Source of the DNA: Citrus sinensis
Lineage: Eukaryota > Streptophyta > Magnoliopsida > Sapindales > Rutaceae
Length of the DNA: 64,000 bases
Direction: 5' to 3'
Assembly (NCBI RefSeq): GCF_022201045.2
Contig: NC_068556.1
Span: forward strand, 22,363,501-22,427,500
The first letter of the stretch is position 1; every line of letters starts with the position of its first letter. The notes beneath the pieces are model-generated. The model was not told where the DNA came from. It did no database searches and was given only the letters and a program-made list of their open reading frames with translations. The translations under genes were made by a program, and so were the position numbers. Below, in pieces: positions 13,442 to 26,157 of this stretch.

Positions 13442-14156
13442 GGTGGTGATATTTCGACCCCATAAATTTTATTAACGCACCCCAATATTAAGAAATTATT
13501 ACAACAAGTACACATTATTTTTAAAAAATTCAAATTAAGAAGAAATTTAAAAATTTAACCAATTAAATCCATATTCATTAATTATTTTTTTATGAGACTT
13601 TTTTTTTTATTATATTTGATCAATAAGGTTGTTTTAACATAAATTAATATAATTATTCTAACCTCATAAGGTAAAAGTACCAAGAATATCTAAAAATTTA
13701 CTTTAACTTTAATAAATTTTTATACATAAAATTTGTATATTTTAATTATGTATAAGTAGTACTTTTTTAGTATGATTATTAATATTCCACTAAACTAACG
13801 AGATGTAATTAGGACATCTGGAGTATTGAAAATTATTAAATTTTATATAAACATATTAGATTATAAAACATAAAACTAAATGCCTAAACAATTAGTTACA
13901 ATAATTTATATTTCTTAGAATAATTTGGTTATTTTATATTATAAGGGTAAATTAGTTAAATTAAAAGCAACCTTAAATTGTTAAAGATTGTTAAAAGACA
14001 AAGTAAGAAAAAAAATATCGTAAGAATGATTTAATTAATTAATTGTTCAAATTCATTATTAATTTATAATTTTATAAAATAATGTGAACTTATTGTAATT
14101 ATTTTATGAAGGTGGGGTGGGTTTATAAAAATAGTGTGGTGGAAATATCCACACCC
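13442..14156. mobile_element. Non-autonomous MULE-like MITE (element 2)
   Basis: Imperfect terminal inverted repeats of about 43 bases lie at 13442-13484 and 14114-14156 (ggtggtgatatttcgacc against gggtgtggatatttccacc). They are flanked by a 9-base direct repeat: aaattgtta at 13433-13441 and aaattgata at 14157-14165, with one mismatch. A 9-base target duplication is typical of Mutator-like elements. The 715-base interior is AT-rich and non-coding. The left target site lies inside the right terminus of element 1, so element 2 inserted there later. Confidence 0.65.
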
Positions 14157-14165
14157 AAATTGATA

Positions 14166-17100
14166 TTGTAAAGAAATTAAGTATAATGTTTTTAAATTTA
14201 AGGGGACAAGTATCACAAGTCACTTGAGTTTGGATGTAAGTGCGTCGAACTTGTATTTGAAGGGAAATATGATTTTTCTTTATTCGTTAATATATTATAA
14301 AAAAATATTTGGGTTTTACAAAGAACTTCATAGGCCTGTTAATAGCTCCACTCTAAATAAAATTGAAACTGAGCTTCCGACCCAACTCAATAAAGCCCAG
14401 TTTGAGTTTTCACATCAATAGGTATGTTTGGGAGCAATCTTTTCAAAAAGCACTTTTGGATAAAAGTGGTTTGTATATGAGTCAATGACACTTGAAAGTA
14501 TTTTTAAAAAAGTACTCATTATTAGGCACTTCCATTAAAAGATAAGCCTTTTTTTGAAACATATTAAAAGATACTTCAAATGGTCTTTTTATTGGAAAAA
14601 GTACTTTCTCGAAAAATAACAATCAAATACTTCTTTGTACAAATATATTTATTTGGCTGTAAACTCATTTTTGTCTTTGTCAAGCAAATAGTGCAATATT
14701 AAATGAAAATATTTTTGGGTGTTCGAAAGGCTTTTGCTGGTACCAAAAACATTCATAAAAACATTAAGTCATATCAAATATAGAAAACTTATTCTTTACT
14801 CTCAAAGAAGAAAAAGGAAAGGGAAGGTTCTAACTTATCCGACATGCCCTAATCAATTAATCTTTAATTAAACTAGGACTAATTAATCTTTATACATGTA
14901 TTATTCATGTCACGTTATGCATCTAATCTACTCATAACATATCAACGTTATAATCATTATGTTACATTTACACTGTGATATGTGCACTAAAAAGCATATA
15001 TGTTCTTATCTCTTTTCCCCTACTACTAGAAGCAATTATAGATTATTGCTTCCCCTAGAGCTCCTAATGAAACCTGTTGGTGGCTCGTTTGGGTCTCAAG
15101 AAAATCAGAATATGGTTTACTATAAGATATGCTTCATCACAAATCCTTAATAAAATATATACATAAAAAAAATGTCCAAGTAATCATGAGCAGTACACTG
15201 TTAATTTGCTTCCAAAAAAGTACTTATTTAAAACTAAGTATTTAAGAGTTCCAAGATGTCGGCAGTGCAATATCTTTGAATTGAATTAAAATAACTCCAC
15301 TTCTCAGCCCAAAAAAGCTTAACAACACTTTCCACTCATTCTCACTGGAGAAAGTGCTTAAAATTTGTAGGAGCTTTTTAACACCTACTACAGGAGATTT
15401 TGTCCACCGTAATGAATGGATAATGCTAGTGATTTTTTTTTAGTTCTTGAAATTTTATTTGATGGGTTATGTAGAAAGTTGGTTAATAAGTTAATTAAAA
15501 CTTTTGAAGAGGACAGAGAGTTTGGAGAAGAGGAAACATGATGGCCTCCATGTTTACATATCCATGCCTAAGCTTTAGCTTCCCACATCATCATCAAGAA
15601 GGGCATCAAAAAGAGGCCAATGAAGATATGATGTAAATTCTCTGCTTCCACTCTCAATTTGATGAAATCTCTTGAAACTCTCAAACATAAACTTGTTCGC
15701 TTTTTCAATTTCATGGTTAATGGAGCCACTTTTTGGCGTTTGCATTGTGCCCAAAGAATAGGAGTGAGTGACGCATGTTCGTGTCAGCTCAACAGCACTC
15801 ACTCTCTAGATCACTTGCATACACAACAAGGGGACCATTGGTTTTTGGTTACGCATGACAATTGCCAAGCAATTAAATTACATAACGTTGTGACTAAGTG
15901 AAAATATGTGTCCCTTTGATCTTTGGTGAGGTTAACATCATCAACATATACGATATAGCAAATTCAATAAAAATGTTGAGTTTTTGGGATACGGGTTAAG
16001 TGGGTGAGTTGGACTCTTGGAGGGTATGGCTACCGTACAGTTAATTTCAATTATTTATTATAAACTCTTATAGTTTCAGAAATGGATAGCTAAATTACAC
16101 TGCATCAGAAATGAACATCCAGATTTTTTTTTTCGATTAATGAATTACATCTATTCGGATGGAACTAAGGGCGTTATAGTACATTAATCTTGGTAGAGTT
16201 ATAGTACGTTAGTCTTAGTGAGTATGTCAATGATGGGTTTGGATAACTATTTTGAAACGGTAAATTCCAGCTGGCCATTGGGACAAACTATAAATGTTTG
16301 AGCAATCATACATGCGGTTCTACTGTAGCATGACCCTGAGTAGGAATACGCCATGATTGAGTGGGACTCTGATGTACAGAAGCAGACTTGAAACGTACGG
16401 GAAACGAAAGAAACAAACAAAGAAGCAAAAGACGGACAATAGACACCAGACAGTAGAGAAGATAGAATTGTAAAGGCAAATGGGCAAGAGTCAGGAAAAA
16501 GATGTGTCATGTGTCAATGAATGTCATAGGTCACTCAGTAAAATGATCGCTTGCGTGGAGCAATCGAGAGAGATTTTGATTCTTATTCTTATTGATTTTA
16601 TTATATTTCTTTTGTTTATATATATACACACTAATTTTAGAATATGTAGACAGATTTATAAATGGTTATTAATTCATCACTCCACCCATCAGCACGAGAA
16701 ATGATGTAGCGTGTTTGCTCATCATGCTCATATGCCTTCGATCGAGATAGATTTGAGTTTCGCCTCTGGCTGCTGGGCTCGAGGCAAAACACTCATTTTC
16801 ATATATGGTTGTGTTTCGTTTATGTGACTTTGTGGGGGCAACAATAAGCAACTATTTATTAGGATCATAATTAATTCTATGCTTCTATGGCCGGTTAAAA
16901 AGCAGCTGCCTAACAAATATGCACAATCTTAATTAATTTGCTTCCCAAATCCAAGCCTCTCCGAGGTATAATTCTTGTGGGTGCCCATCACTAATCCAAG
17001 TAGATTAATATCCAAATTACACTTCTAATTAACTCTCTAATTGATTAATCACTTCATTTCGAACACATTTACATGAACATTATCTTATAGGTTTCCCCTT

Positions 17101-20100
17101 TGGATCCACACAAAGATATATATATATAATGGATGTCATTGTCATCCACTCATAAGACACTATGGCTAAAGACAATATTCATTATGAAGAAAAAAACACT
17201 ATTGAGAGCAACCAAACTCATAATAGAGATTCATGAATGTATTCGCTCGTCTTTGTAGCATACATTATCATCACATATATATGTGAACTACTCGATAATG
17301 CTTGTGCCAACAACAAGAAATTGTCCATCAATTTCTGGAATTTAATAAATGATAAATGGACAAAATTGTAGTCGAACGAGTAAGATTTGAGGCGCCCCAC
17401 CTAATCCAGATTGTTTAAATAAGGAAAGGTCAAGTTGTAAAGAAAAAGACTTAACGTATTACACAGCATTCATTCTGAGAGAAATGAATCGCAAGAAATT
17501 AATGGATTTGAGTTCTAAAGATTTTTTATGAGCACTAACTTAAAAACAGTGGCACAATCAGAGTGGTGGGCCTTGGTACATTTATGTACAATATAATTTG
17601 TGCGCATGGTACAGTAGCACTCAGATATGTTCATTAGTGCTGCTGAGGCTGATGATCATCAAAAATATTTTTACTATCCCATTTATGCAAGGAATTCTGC
17701 CACATGTGTGCAAAATCTGCCGCGTGCTACAAGCATGAATGGCGGCTAAAGCCACTTGTATGCATGCCCACCAAATGCAAATGTCGCCCAACAAAGGACC
17801 CACCCGTGGGGACTTGATGTCTGCAAAAATACATGAAACCCTAAATCATCAAATGGGAACTTAATTATGTGCCAAGAAGTTAGGGCACAACCCTAGATGA
17901 TTTGTAGTTGTGTAGGGCCAGCTGCCACGGTGGTTGTCGGGACGACACATTCAACTGATTAGTGGGACCAATCATAAGAGTTTATAAGGGCATTGCATAT
18001 ATATATATATATATGATTTGGGTTTTGTGGTGAGAAGGAAACAATGTAATTGTAGCCGTGCTAGGCTAGGATATCGCTAAAAGGGGTTCACAAAGGTGAC
18101 TTAATATGGGACCAAAATTAGGGTTTTAATAATTTAGAGCAATCAAAGATCCTTTCCTTTGTCCCTTCAAATTACTAAGTTTTTCAAAAATAAAAACTAG
18201 GACTTTGGATACATCTTTTCATGTAAAAGGTGGGAGAGATTTTGCTTTTAGAGTTAGTGTTTGAGACTTTTTAAGTAAGATTTGGATGTGGTTGACCAAT
18301 TTTGTTTTGAAAGTAACATAAGCAAAAAGAAACAACAACAAATTAAAGTGTTTGAGACTTGTATCTTATTGTGAATAATTGGGCTTGCTTTTAATTTTTT
18401 GTTTTTTGTTGAACGTTATTTGTGCTTGTGCTTGTGTGTATTTTGTGTTGTTTGCTTGAATTTGGTGATGGTGCGCCGTGCGCGTGCAGCACAAGATGTG
18501 GGATTGTGGTCATAATGGGGGCTGCCAGCCATCCATAGGATTTATTCATGACGCATACATTTTGAATCATTCATTTTCCGCCCTTAATTAAAACCACATA
18601 TTTGTTCTAAACACATGCATTTTCCTTTGTATGCATAGCTTATCGTACACTGTTACCATATATTTATTTTTACAATTCCTTAAGCAAAGTTTCCTTGGAG
18701 TTCATTATTGTGTTGGTCAAATTAATTATTGATATAATCTTGTGCATAAAGTCTTAAATTACAGCCAACAATAGTGGAAACGTGATCATAGAGGTAGTTC
18801 AAGTCAATTACGAAACTACTACCAAAATCCAACCTACCCACCACTAGTTATACATCTACTATATAATCTCCCTAGTTATTCTTGCCTCTATTTCTTCAAT
18901 TTTATTTTCCTCCAAATTTCATAACTATAAGAGTTGTATGAGAAATTAATGAAGCTTTTTAAGCATTACAATGATCAAATTAGAAAATTCAAGACACAAC
19001 TAATTATTTACGGTTAGGGTGTGGGGGGCATTAAAAAGAAAGACAAGTGTGTTCGAGAGAGAAATATTTTGACAGTTAATTAGTATCAAGAGTCCATATC
19101 ATTAGTCTCATTTAATTTTAACCCATAGACAACCCACCAATAATCTAAAGGCTAAAAATAGTTAATTTGTGCAATTTAAAGAGATCATCATCAATCCTTG
19201 CACTTTACTAATTTACAACTAAACCCATAAAAAAATAGTCGGTATTCACATGCCAATAACATAATGATCAACAAAATTCTTTTAATATAGGTTGAATTAT
19301 TCGATATAGTCAGCTATAAAATTGACTAAATAGCGTGATGTTTTATATTTTTTGTAATATATCATCATATTTTTAAAAAATAAAGAACATCTGCATAAAG
19401 TAACAATTTGATTTAATTTTCCGACTAACGAATATTCACTTAATTAATATTTTTCTTAGTCGGGCATCTAAACTTGATAACTACTACACCACCAAAAAGA
19501 AGTGGGGTATAGGTATCGTAGGAGTAATGTAAACTATATACAAACGGAAAGACATTAAGACAGACAAAAGATCAATTCACAATAAATCTTTGTACATACA
19601 CATGAAATGGTGATTATAGCATAAACTTTTCAAACTCAAAACCTTTTTAATTCTCTAATATTATTTTTAGGGGAAGTGGGGAAAACCCACTGCAATTTTG
19701 AATTAAGGATATGCTTAGCAAGGTGCACATATTGCTCATTGCGAAAAAAAGAGAGTTGATGATAATGCCTCCTACATGAAATTGCATGGAGAGTTGAAAT
19801 GATGCGAAATGCTTTTGATTTCACGTACGGGGCCTCCCTAATTCAAGGATATATTCTCATTGTTTATCCGCCACGCCTCATTCCTTTTGTTTTTTGTTTT
19901 TTTTCCTTCCTGTTATTTTAATTTCTCTATTTTGTTTTTGCTAACATATGTGTTCTGCATAATTATTATTTTTTCCCTATTTTATTGATGATTTTTGGGC
20001 ACGTCTAGCTTTTGTTAATTAACACATGCCTTCTTCGTTTTGGACCAAGCTGTCCCTATTAACCAGTTGTTTTCATATCGTGCTTTAGTGCAATTAATAC

Positions 20101-21328
20101 TATTATTTTAACTTTCCCGTTATCCAATAACTATCCCTTCAGTGTAAATTTAAGGAAAATTTTTCCATCAGTCATTATCTAGTATCACTGCTTCTTTTAT
20201 GTTCCTTATTTCCCCCCCCCCCCCCCCCCCCCTTTCTCCTGTTAACTTGATGATATGTTTTTGTTATCCTATATTTACTTGAGAGCACCTATAAACATCA
20301 GTTCATTAGTCACTTCTCATAGCAAAGTTGATGAAAATTTGTTGTCATACTGTGAGACATATGGTCTCTGGTTTATGATGATGTTTTTGTGTTCAATTTA
20401 ACTGTCACGCGAATGACTTGGGAGTCTTGTACATTGTTAATTGTTCACTTTCAATAGCTAATGTTCAATATGTGTTTGACCACCCAACGTCCTAGTTCAA
20501 ATTATTTTGAATGAGCCATATGATGGGATTTCTTTAATTATTAGTCTTAATTAGTGGTTTAACTTGCTTTCTATTTCTTTTTTTTTTTGGGTTGGGTTAA
20601 TTAACTTTAAACTGTTGCCAAATGTCTTGCTAAAACAATACTAAAAGTTCCAATGATTTGATGATTTGCTACTATTTCCAATTTATTGGCTAGCTAATCG
20701 AGATTGATTCAATAGCAAAAGTATTTAAATAGGGCAAAACTATTTGACTAAAATTACCTCGTATACACTTAAAACTAACTTTTCTTGTATGTCCATGTCA
20801 TTTTAATGCATATGCATATGCATCTGAAAATATTTAGTCACAAAGGAAATCCAGTTACTATTTTTATTTACTTTAATTACCAGCTTAAAATGACATTTCA
20901 GACATAAAATATCCACTAGTAATTTATTGCACCAGACATGCAATCGACACGTCGATCACTAATAGATCCAATATATGAACTTGTCGAGAGTCCAATTATT
21001 TTTTAATACGACAAATTGTTTATAAACATTTATATCCTAAATGTGAGGTCCATTTTTTGTTACTAAACTAAGAAAAATGGTAATTGTGTACTAGTTTTTT
21101 TAGAAATATGATCCTGTATATTCAATTTGAGGCCATATTGGTAAATTTCATTCCCTACTCAAAATATTGTCAAAACTGGTTTCATTGGCACTCATGAGTA
21201 ACAGAGAAATTGTGATTGGATGTGGAAGTAGCTAGCTGGAGATCAAGACAAGAGGTTGGCAGAAACTGATCAGTAGTCTGTAACACAATAAAACATATCA
21301 ACAAAAAAAGGAATACGAATTAGCAACC
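14166..21328. other. Long gene-poor AT-rich region
   Basis: No convincing protein or RNA gene was found in about 7 kb on either strand. The sequence holds many A/T runs, a TA dinucleotide repeat near 17998-18014, a 21-base C run near 20212, and one end of a possible MITE at about 14421 (ggtatgtttgggagcaatc). A 75-codon minus frame at 15802-15575 is not recognised. Segments around 17650-17960 and 18460-18540 are more GC-rich than the rest, and I cannot say why. The right end probably holds distal promoter of the SAMDC gene. Confidence 0.45.
20212..20232. repeat. Poly-C tract of 21 bases
   Basis: An uninterrupted run of 21 C sits in AT-rich DNA, preceded by ccttattt and followed by tttctcc. 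On the other strand it is a G run able to form a G-quadruplex. Run length is likely variable and may be affected by sequencing. Confidence 0.95.
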
Positions 21329-21360
21329 TAGCTAGCTAGCATGCATCATGCATATGCGCG
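21329..21360. promoter_or_regulatory. RY-type CATGCA cluster upstream of SAMDC
   Basis: CTAGCTAGCTAGCATGCATCATGCATATGCGCG contains overlapping palindromes and two CATGCAT (RY) motifs at about 21340-21353. RY motifs are known binding sites for plant B3-domain factors. The cluster lies about 240 bases upstream of the likely TATA box. The regulatory role is inferred. Confidence 0.4.
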
Positions 21361-21441
21361 TGGGCATAAAATCCGTTTGATGTTCCTGTCTCTCTAATGA
21401 AAAATCTTTCCCTTTTCTTTATCTTTCTCTCAAAAAATATA

Positions 21442-21475
21442 TATCATCATCATCATCATCATCGTCATCATCTTA
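21442..21475. repeat. CAT trinucleotide microsatellite
   Basis: A run of about ten CAT-type triplets with one CGT interruption lies in the upstream region of the SAMDC gene. In one frame it encodes a histidine run, but there is no sign that this is translated. Confidence 0.85.
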
Positions 21476-21573
21476 TTCACTTCATTATGCCTACAATCAT
21501 GATTCTTGGTTGCCTCACACCCGCATGCTCCTCTCCCCCTCCCTCCCCACTCTCTCTCTCTTATCTCACCCCC

Positions 21574-21580
21574 TATAAAT
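21574..21580 (+). promoter_or_regulatory. TATA box of the SAMDC gene
   Basis: TATAAAT lies 125 bases before the start codon, inside a pyrimidine-rich stretch (CT tracts on both sides). Transcription would start near 21605 and give a leader of about 100 bases. This short leader contains no upstream ATG. Confidence 0.65.
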
Positions 21581-21704
21581 TCATTTTCACCCCCCCTCTC
21601 TCTCTCAACTCTCACCCTCCCATAAGTTTTCTCATCTCCCGCTTAATTTCCTTCAGCATCACACACACACACTCAGTGCCCCCTCTTCATTCAATTAAAG
21701 TTAA

Positions 21705-22763
21705 ATGGCTGTTTCAGGCTTTGAGGGTTTCGAGAAGCGCCTAGAGCTTCACTTCTTTGGCGACGACCCTCTTAATAATCTTATTGACAATGAAATGGGG
21801 TTAAGGCTTCTTGATTTCGAGTCATTACAAGAAGTTTTAGACGCTGTGCAATGCACTGTAGTATCCGCTGTGGGCAACCAATACTTCGACGCCTACGTGT
21901 TATCTGAATCAAGCCTGTTTGTCTACCCCACCAAGATCATAATCAAAACCTGCGGGACCACCCAGCTCCTCAAATCCATCCGTCCATTGGTTGACTATGC
22001 TCATGATCTCAATCTCACTCTATGCGCCTGCAGATACACTAGAGGCAGCTTCATTTTCCCCAAATCACAGCCCTTCCCTCACACTAGCTTCAAGGAAGAA
22101 GTCTTTTACTTGGAAGAAAATCTCCCCATTAATCTTTGCTATCGTAAAGCCTCCGTCATGCCTTCTAAACTGGCCTCTCATTCGTGGCACGTCTTCACCG
22201 CCAGTGATGCTCAAGCCACCACTCGTCAGCTAGTGTCCGGCGATGTTAATGCTACCTTCACTCTGGAGATTTGCATGACCGAACTCGACCGTGTTATTGC
22301 ACGAAAGTTCTTCCGGCGGCCAGACGATGGCAAAAACGGCGACACTGCAGGTAAAGAAATGACTGAACTCACCGGCATCGGCGGTATCAACCCCAACCCC
22401 AACTCCATCATCTGTGATTTTGCATTCGACCCATGTGGGTACTCCATGAACGGCGTCGACGGCGACCGTTACTCTACTATACACGTCACCCCGGAGGATG
22501 GTTTCAGCTACGCGAGCTTCGAGTGCTTGGGGTCCGTCTACGACGACCATGATGAGGTTGCTCAAATTTTGAAGAGAGTTGTACAAGTTTTTAAGCCAGC
22601 TACAATGTCTGTGTCCACCACATGCACAAGCCATGAGGTTTGGACACGTGTCGTGCATGCCATCGAGCCACTGGGTTTGAAGTGCCGGAGTTGCGTAATG
22701 GACGAGTTCCCGGCTGCCGGAAGCGTCGTGTTTCAAACGTTCACGGCGACTCGCCGGAAGTAG
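21705..22763 (+). CDS. SAMDC4: S-adenosylmethionine decarboxylase proenzyme (BUD2/SAMDC4 type)
   Basis: A 352-residue intronless proenzyme that makes decarboxylated S-adenosylmethionine, the aminopropyl donor for spermidine, spermine and thermospermine synthesis. It starts MAVSGFEGFEKRLELHFFGD; the glutamates here belong to the active site. Self-cleavage would occur in YVLSESS between Glu68 and Ser69, and Ser69 becomes the pyruvoyl group. Cys83 (KIIIKTCGTTQ) is the proton-donor cysteine. CGYSMNG and TIHVTPEDGFSYASFE hold the processing Ser and His and the PEST-like segment of plant enzymes. From memory it is closest to Arabidopsis SAMDC4/BUD2, which has a shorter C-terminus than SAMDC1-3. It has no neighbour of related function. 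The leader is short and lacks the conserved regulatory uORF pair of SAMDC1-type genes. Confidence 0.96.
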   Translation: MAVSGFEGFEKRLELHFFGDDPLNNLIDNEMGLRLLDFESLQEVLDAVQCTVVSAVGNQYFDAYVLSESSLFVYPTKIIIKTCGTTQLLKSIRPLVDYAHDLNLTLCACRYTRGSFIFPKSQPFPHTSFKEEVFYLEENLPINLCYRKASVMPSKLASHSWHVFTASDAQATTRQLVSGDVNATFTLEICMTELDRVIARKFFRRPDDGKNGDTAGKEMTELTGIGGINPNPNSIICDFAFDPCGYSMNGVDGDRYSTIHVTPEDGFSYASFECLGSVYDDHDEVAQILKRVVQVFKPATMSVSTTCTSHEVWTRVVHAIEPLGLKCRSCVMDEFPAAGSVVFQTFTATRRK

Positions 22764-25700
22764 TGGATAACTATTATTATCATTATTATTAATATTAATA
22801 ATATTATTATTATTATTACTACTACTATTAATAGGGGAAAGTGAAATTGATCGTGGGGGTTAGGATTTTTAGTAGGGGAAATTTTTTTTTTTTTTTTGGG
22901 GAAAAAAGGTTAGATGACGTGGAGAAATGTGATTGGGTGAAATGGGTTTATGAATGTTGGATTGACTAGTGTAGAAAGATTTAAAAAAAAAAAAAAAAAG
23001 ACGACGTGGAAGTAACAAAAAGGGTTGGGGAAATTGGAATCACCATGATAATGCACCCCACTTAGGCTTATCACGCCTAAGATTTTTGAGGGGATTTGTG
23101 TAGTAGTGGTGGGGGGGGGATTAAAAAGAAAATGCCCATGTTTTATCTCTTTTCTTTTTCTATCATATTTGTTTCATTGTCTTTCTCTGTAATTACTTGT
23201 TCATCTCCTTTGCTTTTTCTATTTTATTCTTTCTTACAAAAAGCATCCATACACATTCGCAGACATAACACACGATTCAACACAATTATTAAAAAAAATT
23301 GGATGTCAGTCCAATTCTCGAATTGGGATATCAAATCATCTAATTTGCATGGGATTTTTCTGTGGGGGTGCATGAATGTAACCCTTGGTTTTGAAAATGT
23401 TTTATTTTTTTACTTTCTTTTTTTTTTTTAATTTCTCGAGGATGATTACGGAGATGACGTGGGAATCACCTGGGTTTCCAATGGAATTAAAATTGTTTGT
23501 CGGGTAGTAACACGAAGTGCACGATGGCATAATTGGGGTTCCAAATGTAGGTACGTGTGTCCACGTCAGATTAGTGACATGGCAGAGGGATACTGGCTCT
23601 CTGAAACCCCAATAGAAAAGGGCTCTGAGAAATTATCATGTACCTCCCCTAAGGTTTGTGGTATTTTTACCTATACCGTATCTTTCATTTGATGAGTATT
23701 TTACCTCCCTCCTGAGTTCTGTTGTTTTAAACTGAAATTTCTCTCGCAAAACCTATTTGACGTAAAGCCTTAAAAATCCTTTGAATGATGGGCGTCTTTA
23801 GTCTAATGGTAAGCAACTCGCTCTATTTTTTTTTTACAAGGACTCGACCTCTCCTTAAGCGACTCATGTGAGAGTAGTTTTCTCCCTTAAAAAGTAAAAT
23901 AAAATAAATTGGAGAAATTTCCTCTTCATTGTAGAAATAACGAAAGCGGCACATACTACTATCTGAATTTGGCCTTTTGTCCTTTTGGATTCTTGTGATA
24001 AGCACGGTCCATGCTACCCAATACTACTACTAGCTTGGCCGCCGCAAAGAACAATAATAAAGCAACAAAATGACAACTTTTTATTTTTTCTAACACTGAT
24101 ACGTGTATTATAATCATAAATTTATTATGATAATTTAAGTCTAAGTCCATTTTAACATAGTCTAAATTTCTACCATCGTAAATATTAGAGAAAAATATAT
24201 TTACATGCGTCAGGAGATGATTACCATTACTTAATTTTAAAATGAAAATGAAAATAAAATCCTAATATGCTAGGGCCCGTATCCATACCCTCAAAGTCTT
24301 TGGAGGCATGGATTATCAATGGACTCGTACCCATTAGCCGAAATGGCAATTTTAAATTTTACAGTGTACGTGGAAAAAATCATTTCTCTATCTATTCTTA
24401 TCTGTACAACATAAGTTTGTACACTCTCCATTTTGTTTCTCTTAGCATTCAAATAATTGCATCACTTCCATTTGTTTTAATCCCTCTCATGGGTTTTCGG
24501 ACTTCAGCTTTAGGCATAACTAGCCTAAAAGGATTGTGGGTTCTTAGCCTAAAAAAGTAAAGAAAGTTTAAGCCCACTCATGTAGGCCACTGTGAGTTGC
24601 CACTTAATCTTTGGGTCAAAGCCCAATCTTGATGATATCTGTGCTTCTGTTTCTTGCCTCATGTATGTCTAAAAACTAAAGAGCATAGCATTTTCCATGA
24701 AAATATAAATGTGTATTAGACAAAAAATAATGTTGTTGTGATCAGGTTTAAATTTAAGCTAAATATGGGTTTACCAATTGCTGCAACAAGAGGAGCCCCT
24801 GCTTCTGTCAATAACCAACTCTTGTGTGGCCTTGACGCTTCCTACAGCATCACAACAAAATGAATTTGATATCCTAAATAAAAGAGAATCCCAGAGGAAA
24901 GAAAGGAAAAATGAAAATTTAAAGCAATACTTGTTACCAATTCTAAGTGGTTTTGTCACTTAGAATTGGATCCCCTAATAAAGTTTAAATAACTTGAATG
25001 CAAATTGTGGTTTAGTTGGGAACAAAGCCGAACCTGTTGGAACTCAACATGTGGCCTTATGAATGCTAATCAAACAAGAAATTGTTTGATCTTTTAATGA
25101 GTATTAAATTCATCAAAAATGATATGTGCTATTACGGCTTTGACTCTTGATTAAAATGGTAACTTAAGAAAAAGGTGCTGGAAGTCCACTAGCAATAGCA
25201 AAAGCCATCCATAGGATAAGTTCATGATCATACTATTTTTTACTTTTAAATATTCTAATTAATACTTTACCTACCGTTTATCCTGTATGATGTAAAAATT
25301 TATACTGTTCAAGATTTACTTTAATCTTATGGGTTCGGTTACAGTTGCATCCAGCCGTTGAATGCACTTAAATAAATAGGGTCTACTAATATCCAACGGC
25401 TGGATGTACCACATATTTTCCCCAATATTATATGTATCAAGTGCTTATTTGAAAAGCACTTTGTGAGCTTTTCAGTGAGATAAAGCATAAACTTATGGCG
25501 GCTTATTAATTGAAATATTGGAGATGATTGATGAAGATAGAAAGAAAGCGAGAGGAAGCATAGCAAGAAATGAATCAAAAAAATATGTGGGTCTCAGGGG
25601 TCATGTGATACTACTGGTCCCCCGTCATCTTGAAAAGCATTTCTTCCGAAAGCAAATTTGGAATTTTGCATTGCTTGGAGAGACACGAAACACAACTGGG

Positions 25701-26157
25701 TTGCTTCTCTCAATAACTCTCTTCTCTCGCTTTCTCTTTGAAGAAGACTTCAATTAATTTGTTGGTACATGGTGTGTCGTTGTTACTCTAAAACCGAAAA
25801 GAGAAACTTCCAAAATAGATCGAAAGACAAGCTATAAACACTCAATATTTGCTTACATAACGCACGACACAAGATGAAGACTTTCGAGAAAGCGAGAGAT
25901 TGAGGTCGACCCACTTTGCTTTAAAAGTTTCAAAATTGAAAATGAAGTGGATAACGATTTACTTCATTAATTGTCAAAAGTTAATCGCGTTAAGAGGCCC
26001 TTCTTCGTCTTTTTTTTTTTTTTTTCTTTTCTCTTAACAAAGAAAATGAGATTTCTTTATAACCCAATGCATAATAATAAACAATACTGGGTCCATACAT
26101 AATAGTTGTACAGTTAAATTACTATAGTTGATTAAACCATACTCATATATTGATGTG
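22764..26157. other. Intergenic DNA after SAMDC
   Basis: Contains the SAMDC 3' UTR and AT-rich spacer. Visible simple sequence: a TTA/TAA/ACT triplet tract at 22770-22835, T and A runs at 22880-22900 and 22981-22999, and a short G run near 23111. A tRNA-like (SINE-like) stretch sits at 23790-23920 and a 13-base inverted repeat at 25348-25406. I see no protein gene. Confidence 0.4.
25348..25406. repeat. Perfect 13-base inverted repeat
   Basis: catccagccgttg (25348-25360) and caacggctggatg (25394-25406) are exact reverse complements separated by 33 bases. The pair could form a hairpin or be the core of a small MITE. No gene is near enough to suggest a terminator role. Confidence 0.85.

Noticed and set aside
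14421..15400. Complete MITE starting at ggtatgtttggga
   Set aside because: I could not find a matching inverted end or target duplication on the right side.
15575..15802. 75-codon minus-strand frame with plausible codon use
   Set aside because: I recognise no family, there is no upstream exon or promoter signal, and it lies in gene-poor DNA. It could be a pseudogene fragment, but this cannot be supported.
21397..21744. 115-codon frame overlapping the SAMDC start
   Set aside because: It begins upstream of the likely TATA box, encodes a histidine and serine/proline run from simple sequence, and does not resemble the conserved SAMDC uORF peptide.
23790..23862. Functional tRNA gene
   Set aside because: There is no pairing acceptor stem, the B box is degenerate, and a T run interrupts the anticodon region. 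It is better explained as a SINE-like relic.
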